From positions 68,445,662-68,509,661 of the forward strand of contig NC_133773.1 in assembly GCF_003597395.2 (NCBI RefSeq): a stretch of DNA of 64,000 bases, in the 5' to 3' direction. Made by a program: the position numbers and the translations under genes. A model generated the notes under the pieces. It saw only the letters and a program-made list of their open reading frames with translations, searched no databases and was not told the origin of the DNA. This stretch comes from Chelonoidis abingdonii (Eukaryota > Chordata > Testudines > Testudinidae). Below are positions 58,400 to 64,000 of this stretch, one piece after another. Positions within the stretch are counted from its first letter, which is position 1, and every line of letters begins with the position of its first letter.

Positions 58400-59930
58400 C
58401 AGTAAAGAAATGTCAGAAAATAATCAAGACACCTAAGGATGTAATTTGAAAATGAAGTGCAAAAGACTTGAAAAGCAAACACCACAAAACTAAAAATATG
58501 TATGAAGTGAGAAGACTGAGAGACTGCAAGAGCCTTAACAGATGAGATTAATTTGTTGACAAATGAGATATATATGGCTCGAAACTGAACATATTTTCCT
58601 ATTAATAAAAAGTATTAAATGAAAAGATCATAAACACAACTTCAGAATAAATGAAAAATAAATCAGGGAATTAAAACTATTGGGATGTCTGCGTTCCAAT
58701 AGTTCTGAAATATATGCTGAAGGAAGTGAAAACATTCCAACTAGTGGGTTCTAACTTCTTGCAAAAAGAATAAAGATATCTAAGGACTGGGGAGATGATA
58801 GAGACAATAAAGTGTTTCCTAATCATTAAGAAACAGGGAGGCAGACTTCCCCAAAACACAATGCTCCAATAACAGTGATGTGATATACCATTTTGTGGCA
58901 GTGAGAAAACAGGGTTTTGCTTGGCTAACATAATAATAGACATGGTATAAACACCTATAAGGATAGCATTGTTGACCCCAATGCTGGTGGATAAATTGTT
59001 TCACTGTGAAGTAAAAGACACAAAAGATTCCCCTCTAAAAACTGAATTGAATTCCTATGTTCTCTCTCCTCAGTGGGGAGTAAACTCTGATCCTCCATTC
59101 CAGCCAATAGGAAAATGAAGAAGGAAGAAAAATCATCAAAATGTTAGTAAAAATGCTTTCTTCTTTCCACACAGAATAATTCCTTCAATCAACACTGTAT
59201 GTATTTGTTAGAATTGATAGTTCACATATACAGAGGTGCATATCTTTCGTGTATCAAAATATGCAAGAGACTATATCAGAAGGAATGTGTGATACTGCAG
59301 ATATGTGCACCTGCAACTCTTTGAATGACAGCACATTCATTTAAAAAACTGCAAGTACCTGTAGTAAGAGCACTATGCATTCAGATTAAATATACAAAAG
59401 GATATTTATCAATTTATACATTCCATTCAAATAGACCCAGGTATATTGGAGGTATAATATATTCAGGAAAATGCCAGTGTGATAATTTAAATGTGTGAGA
59501 TGGCCCAACCTCCATGTTTATTTTAATAATGAAGAAATAAAGTAGTGATACTTTCAACTTCCAGCAACAGTATTTTATGGTTTTATCTAACTCTTCAGAG
59601 AAATGTGGCTTCTGAAAGGGCATGTTTTCATCAGATAACTCAAGAACCACGCAGAAAACTGTAATTTTTGGACTGTAAAATATGAAAATATCAGAGATGG
59701 ATTGGTTATTGAGCTTATAGACAAAAGTGTCTCATAGCAACTACAATTAAAGACAGACTTAACACACACCTATCTAGATAACAAAACAGCTAGTGCAGAT
59801 CACAATGAGCTAATGAAGCAGCAAAACAAAAGTTAGGAGCAACCTGAAAAACCTGAAATACCAGCTTAAAAGTAGTAAAGAAACACAGCATAACTGCTAA
59901 ATGCGGTTATCATAACACCCCTGAGGCTAT
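58400..59930. other. No recognised feature
   Basis: AT-rich; the minus-strand frames at 58677-59004 and 59414-59769 show no domain. Confidence 0.35.
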
Positions 59931-59971
59931 GAGAAACAGGTCCCAGGCTAACTACAAAACCTATCGGGATT

Positions 59972-60076
59972 AAAAGCACAAGATGTGGAAAAAATCATAG
60001 CCCAAAAGATGTGTGTACAGACAAAGGTGCAAGATGTAATACATGCACAAAATATGGACATTTTTCAGCTGTTTAG
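59972..60076 (+). pseudogene. Gag nucleocapsid zinc-knuckle remnant
   Basis: Reads TRCGKNHSPKDVC and then ARCNTCTKYGHFSAV followed by a stop. The second block is a CX2CX4HX4-type knuckle whose last Cys position coincides with the TAG stop. The paired-knuckle layout is typical of Mag-like Ty3/Gypsy gag. It binds element RNA in the family. Confidence 0.6.
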
Positions 60077-60110
60077 TACATTAAAGCAGTCATGGAACTA
60101 ACTACTACGA

Positions 60111-60620
60111 ACAGCCAAGAATATCCTACAGCAGGATGATTCATTCCTTGTTCTTCTGAGCTCCAGATCAACACTGATAGCAGTTTCTGGATATAGCTTA
60201 GCACAATTCCTGATGGGAAGACAACTCAGAACTACTATTCTGACTTTGGAAAAGAATCTATCTGCAAAGTGGCCAGACATAAAGAGAGTAGCCAAATCAG
60301 ATAAAAAGGCAAAAAGAGCTTACAAACAATTTTATAACAGATCTCACTCTATAAAAGAACTGCTGGGTCTTGAACGTAATTACCGTATTGTGTAAAATTG
60401 GATGGAGAAAAATGGTTGGAGACCTTCAGCTGTCATAAATAAAAAGAATTCATCACCCAGATCGTACATGGTTGCGACTGACAGTGGAGAATTCAACAGA
60501 AATTGTGGACATATTCAGTTTGTTCCTCAGAAGGAACAATCAACAAAGCAAACTCTACAGATGGTGGATACAGAACAAGAAGATTACTCAGATTCCAGTC
60601 TGATTAGAGACAGTCATTGA
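60111..60620 (+). pseudogene. Integrase C-terminal region, Mag-like Gypsy
   Basis: One frame with a single stop (60393-60395). It contains TAKNILQQDDSFLVLLSSRS, then YSLAQFLMGRQLRTTILTLE, VAKSDKKAKRAYKQFYNRSH and, after the stop, SPRSYMVATDSGEFNRNCGH. These match the integrase tail of K02A2.6-like vertebrate Gypsy elements ('GY.PAqLLMGR.lRTtlP...K..YdrrH', then 'PRSY.v.t..G...RNRrHi'). Catalytic residues lie upstream and are deleted. The frames at 60213 and 60402 are its two halves. Confidence 0.75.
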
Positions 60621-60785
60621 AACTAATGGACAGCCAGATGACCAAGCTGTTGTGTGTTTGGGTCACGTAATTAGAAAACCAATATGATTCAGAGACACTT
60701 ATCAGACTGATATGTACTCAGCTTTATAGATAGCATGATAGTGTAAATATTTTAATGGTAGGAATGTAGAACTTAAAGGGGAAGA

Positions 60786-61200
60786 TGTGATGGAATGCTT
60801 AAGTTGTATTACAGTTAACTCTGAACTGAGCCAACATTTCTTCATAGAGTCTGTGTTACTTGAGATCCGTGCCACCATTTTGGAAACTGTTAAATACTTG
60901 CTGTAAGGGTTAGCCAGTAGGTGGTGCCATGTGTAACATACCTTAGTGATACAGTTCTTTCTGGTCAGACATTTTTATTTCCTTCTGCCAGAATTCAAAC
61001 TGATGGAATGACTGTTGGTGCCTGTCTCCTTGAGCGGGGGAGGGGAGACAATCAACAAAATCTTTGCTCTTTGATGTTTCACCATGACTCATTTGGTTTC
61101 AGTGGGCCTTCTTGTGTGCAGGAACAGTACTTCACATTAATTATTGCTTCTTTTCTGTTTGATGAATTACACAGTTACAGAGGTTTACAATGCAAACATC
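60786..61200 (+). repeat. Probable 3' LTR of the deleted Gypsy element
   Basis: Begins tgtgatggaatgcttaagtt directly after a purine tract. No second copy in the window, so the right end is only a guess. The frame 60921-61208 lies within it. Confidence 0.35.
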
Positions 61201-61784
61201 CAATATAACTTTATACCATGGGCTACAGATATTATAAGTGAAATTGATACGTACAGCATCCTATAAACATTTCATCAAGACTAAACACATTCTTATCAAC
61301 TTAACATCTATTTTAAGAACGCTAACACATGGATAGGCCAGACAGGTTTCCAGCTATGCTTTTGTCAGTGTTCAGTGTGGCCTGGGGTCTGCCTGTGTCA
61401 CACCATTCCTCGCTTCACAGACCACAGAGGTTCTGCCTTTGGAGAGTTTTGGCAGTTTGTTATAAATTGTGAGCCGTGATCGTGGCATCTTTTCTATGCT
61501 CAATTCAGTGATTGTGGGTCTTTGAAGATGCATAATTTGCCTGATGGCTTGTTTATCATTGCCATGCTGTTTACCCACGCTGTGTACTGGTCTCTGCAGA
61601 CACTGTCATGCCCCTGCTCTCCAGATGTTCAAGCTCCTTCAGAAATGAATGATATAGTGCTAGAGGAATTTTTCTTTGTAGTAAGCAAGTTCCACTCTGG
61701 GGTCTACTTCTAGTCACAGCTTTCCTTTGAAGCATAGTCCCATTCCATGCAGGCTTGCCCCATTTCTGGGTAAAACACCTAAAG
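61201..61784. other. Unclassified, possibly old repeat
   Basis: 'caatataactttataccatg' and 'gataggccagacaggtttcc' (61200-61350) look like a dispersed turtle repeat, but I cannot place its ends. The rest has nothing recognisable. Confidence 0.3.
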
Positions 61785-61955
61785 CAGGGGTCGGCAACCT
61801 TCAGCATGTGGCCCATCAGGATAATCCACTGGGACATGCTGGCTGCCACTTCCTGCAGCTCCCATTGGCCAGGAATGGCAAACTGTGGCCACTGGGAGCT
61901 GCGGGGGGCCATGCCTGTGGACAGTCAACATAAACAAAATGTCTCGTGGACATGG
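61785..61955 (+). mobile_element. Truncated non-autonomous hAT element
   Basis: Starts caggggtcggcaaccttcag, the same tip as at 17822. The GC-richer body has an inner dyad ('cagctcccattggccaggaa' against 'tggccactgggagctg'). It fades after 'cataaacaaaatgtctcgtg'; the right TIR is missing. Confidence 0.6.
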
Positions 61956-63770
61956 CTAGCAGCAATTTCTATTAAGAAAGTATGAATTATATTTGTAACT
62001 TTGCTATGCAGCCAGTAATACTACATTTATTCATCATAAAAACTGGGGAGAGGGTATCTGTAACCTTTTTGCATGCCTTAGCCAATAAGAAATGTATAAT
62101 AATAATCCATCTTGAAGTTAAGAAGTACCATAAGTCTCCTAAAACTAAGCTATAAAAGAAAAAAACACTTGAAGAAGAGGGGCTTCATTATACCAAGTGA
62201 AAACAGTCAATCAGCTTGCTTACTGGTGAAAAAACAGTCTTTAAAAAGTAAGAAAAGAGTATTTATGAGCCCTTATCAAACAAGTCATCTTTTTATAATG
62301 TTCTTCAGGTTGCTATACACCTACAGTTTTTCACACCCAAAGACCAAGTATAACGTGTCCATTGTACATCGCTTGTTGAAAGGCATGTGCTTCAAGCCCA
62401 CTTTCAGGAACTATAATATGTTACTGTTAATACTTAACTGGATAAGTACACAACTATATACGGAGGCAACATCCCTTTCCCTAGAAACTTTCAGACTAAG
62501 TAGTCAGTAAGTAGGAGAGGAATGGGACGTGATAAAGCAAATTACTGAAATAAGCAGTGATGTGTGGTGTGTACTTTGGTTCCACATTTTTAACTATTAT
62601 AGAGTCAGATTGCTGTGCCCAACATTCCCATCCATTAACATATGGGAAACTCTGCAGACAGATATCTCCCACCAAAGCAGGTGCAAGAGATCAGCCACCC
62701 TCACACCACTTCCTTTCTGCCAACACGCTCTCACTCCAAAGAGTGCTCTGTCTGGTCAGCCCAGGGTAGGGGAAGAGTACTGAGTGAGCCAGAGGGGGAA
62801 GGAGGTGGATTGGGGAAAACACGCTGTCCTCCTTTTGATCTCATAGAAATTCTCTGGAAAAGATAATAAAAACTACAACAACCATATTATCCCCATCAGG
62901 TGCCTCGGGGGCCACCACAGTAGTACATCTTTGATGGAGCCATGGGGGTGAGAGCTAGTGTGGAGACATAGGACTTCTGCAAGAATGGCATTGGCCTCCC
63001 CCAGATCCAGAACGATACAGCAGAGCTGGTCATAGTCCGTAAGGCCTATTACTGTGTAGAAAATCTAGCTCTCTAACACAATAATACAGAAGACACTATG
63101 CAAGTAAATACTCCCAGACACGTTCTCCCCCATTGTAAGTTTGTTTGTTTGTTGCCAGAGAGGATGATCCAGGTCATAGTATTTTTTTTCTTTTTGGTGT
63201 AAGAGTTAATAGGCCCAGTTGCAAGAAGTTTTAAAATGGAATTTAAAGGACAAAAGGATGGCATCATAGCAGGCTAGCTCAGGGGTGGGAATACAGAGAT
63301 AATGGGCTGTGTAGAAATGAGATTAAGGGAGAGTTGCAATCCAGGAGGCAGATAAAGCTGAGATTTAACAGGTAGCAAATACCACTATCAAATGCATTTT
63401 TTGCCCCTTGGAACAAATGCAAGTTAATCTAAAAATTACCATATGATGCTGATCATCAACAAAATATGCATTACTCCTGATCATGAACTGCATTATCTAT
63501 GTATTAAAATTATATTTTTTTGGGACTGAATTGCTATAAGAAATATAAGACTCTGGCATAGTCAGCAATGAATAAAAGCACATTGGTTAAAGAATAGATA
63601 GATGTCATTTTCATAGGGATGGAGGGCAGGGACAGGGGAAATGGTCTAATGACATTATGTGATACCAATATAATAAAAACCAGCAGGATCTTATTAAGAG
63701 GGATAAGGCAAAGATGCCACATTTATTATAAATATAATAATAAAGCAAAAGACAAAAGTAAACAACATTA
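61956..63770. other. No recognised gene; one unclassified block
   Basis: 62895-63060 ('gcctcgggggccaccacagt', 'ggacttctgcaagaatggca', 'ttggcctcccccagatccag') looks like a fragment of a dispersed repeat, of unknown class. The frame 62112-62510 (+) has no domain. The rest is AT-rich. Confidence 0.35.
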
Positions 63771-64000
63771 TAGACTCATAGACTCGTAGGTCAGAAGGGA
63801 CCAACATGATCATCTAGTCTGACCTCCTGCACAAAGTAGGCCACAGAACCCTACCCATCCACTTTTATAACAACCCCTAACCCATGACTGAGTTATTGAA
63901 GTCCTCAAAATTGTGGTTTGAAGACCTCAAGCTGCAGAGAATCCACCAGCAAGCGACCCATGCCCCACGCTGCAGAGGAAGGCGAAAAACCTCCAGGGCC
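63771..64000 (-). mobile_element. CR1-type LINE, 3' terminal fragment, minus strand
   Basis: Reverse complement of the repeat at 14795-14996: 'agactcatagactcgtaggt', 'gatcatctagtctgacctcc', 'caagctgcagagaatccacc', 'ccatgccccacgctgcag'. It runs off the window end ('cgaaaaacctccagggcc'), so the element extends further to the right. Confidence 0.82.

Larger units (their letters stand above)
59940..61000 (+). mobile_element. Internally deleted Gypsy element (Mag/K02A2.6-like)
   Basis: A gag nucleocapsid end (59972-60076) is followed within 40 bases by the C-terminal part of an integrase (60111-60620), then a polypurine tract (about 60776-60785, aaaggggaaga-like) and the start of a 3' LTR (tgtgatggaatgc at 60786). 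RT, RNase H and the integrase catalytic core are missing, which implies one large internal deletion. No 5' LTR was identified upstream; the 3' LTR right end is uncertain. Confidence 0.6.

Noticed and set aside
1..64000. CRISPR arrays, bacterial operons, ribosome binding sites
   Set aside because: The sequence is vertebrate; no regular direct repeats with spacers and no prokaryotic gene organisation.
1..64000. tRNA-derived tortoise-type SINEs with intact pol III boxes
   Set aside because: I scanned for a tRNA-like head with A and B boxes and found no convincing copy; only MIR-type cores are present.

Overview
The window is eukaryotic, AT-rich, intergenic or intronic DNA from a vertebrate, most likely a turtle. 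The CR1 3' ends finishing in 'tctatgagtctatgatt'-type repeats, the Gmr1-like Ty3/Gypsy copy, the MIR and L2-like fragments and several hAT-derived non-autonomous families (TIRs starting CAGGGG or CAGGGC, 8-bp target duplications) together point to Testudines. That assignment rests on recalled repeat families, not on a search. I found no host protein-coding exon, tRNA, rRNA or CRISPR array. All coding signal I recognise belongs to decayed mobile elements. A 24-base N run at 37578-37601 marks an assembly gap.

Layout. 1-18 kb is mostly unannotatable AT-rich sequence. It holds an 850-bp hAT derivative with long inverted arms (2199-3046), MIR fragments near 5.4 and 6.2 kb, a CR1 3' end (14795-14996) and two non-autonomous hAT elements (15.4-15.7 and 17.8-18.1 kb). 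18910-23846 is a complete but broken minus-strand LTR retrotransposon with two LTRs, a primer-binding site, a SCAN-like gag, then integrase, then RT and RNase H. This is the unusual Gmr1-type domain order. 24-40 kb carries microsatellites, MITEs, L2-like and CR1 fragments, GC-rich hAT elements (32382-33030; 38466-39236 with a perfect 8-bp duplication) and a TG...CA solo-LTR candidate (33061-33457).

40339-50562 is a second Ty3/Gypsy copy on the plus strand, with conventional gag-RT-RNase H-integrase order. Its 5' LTR has been split by another solo LTR (5-bp duplication ctgcc). That solo LTR was in turn split by a 3.3-kb autonomous-type hAT transposon (duplication ggcagaag/ggcataag). The order of events can therefore be read directly: Gypsy, then the foreign LTR, then hAT. 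53.3-54.4 kb is a CR1 LINE 3' half with RT remnants. 55-58.4 kb holds two further LTR-like segments and a TSD-flanked GC-rich element. 59.97-60.8 kb is an internally deleted third type of Gypsy element in which gag zinc knuckles lie next to the integrase C-terminus. The window ends in a minus-strand CR1 3' end.

None of these genes works together as a host pathway. The biology shown is successive transposition and decay. I see no convincing new biological system; the most informative items are the nested insertion and the two opposite pol domain orders.
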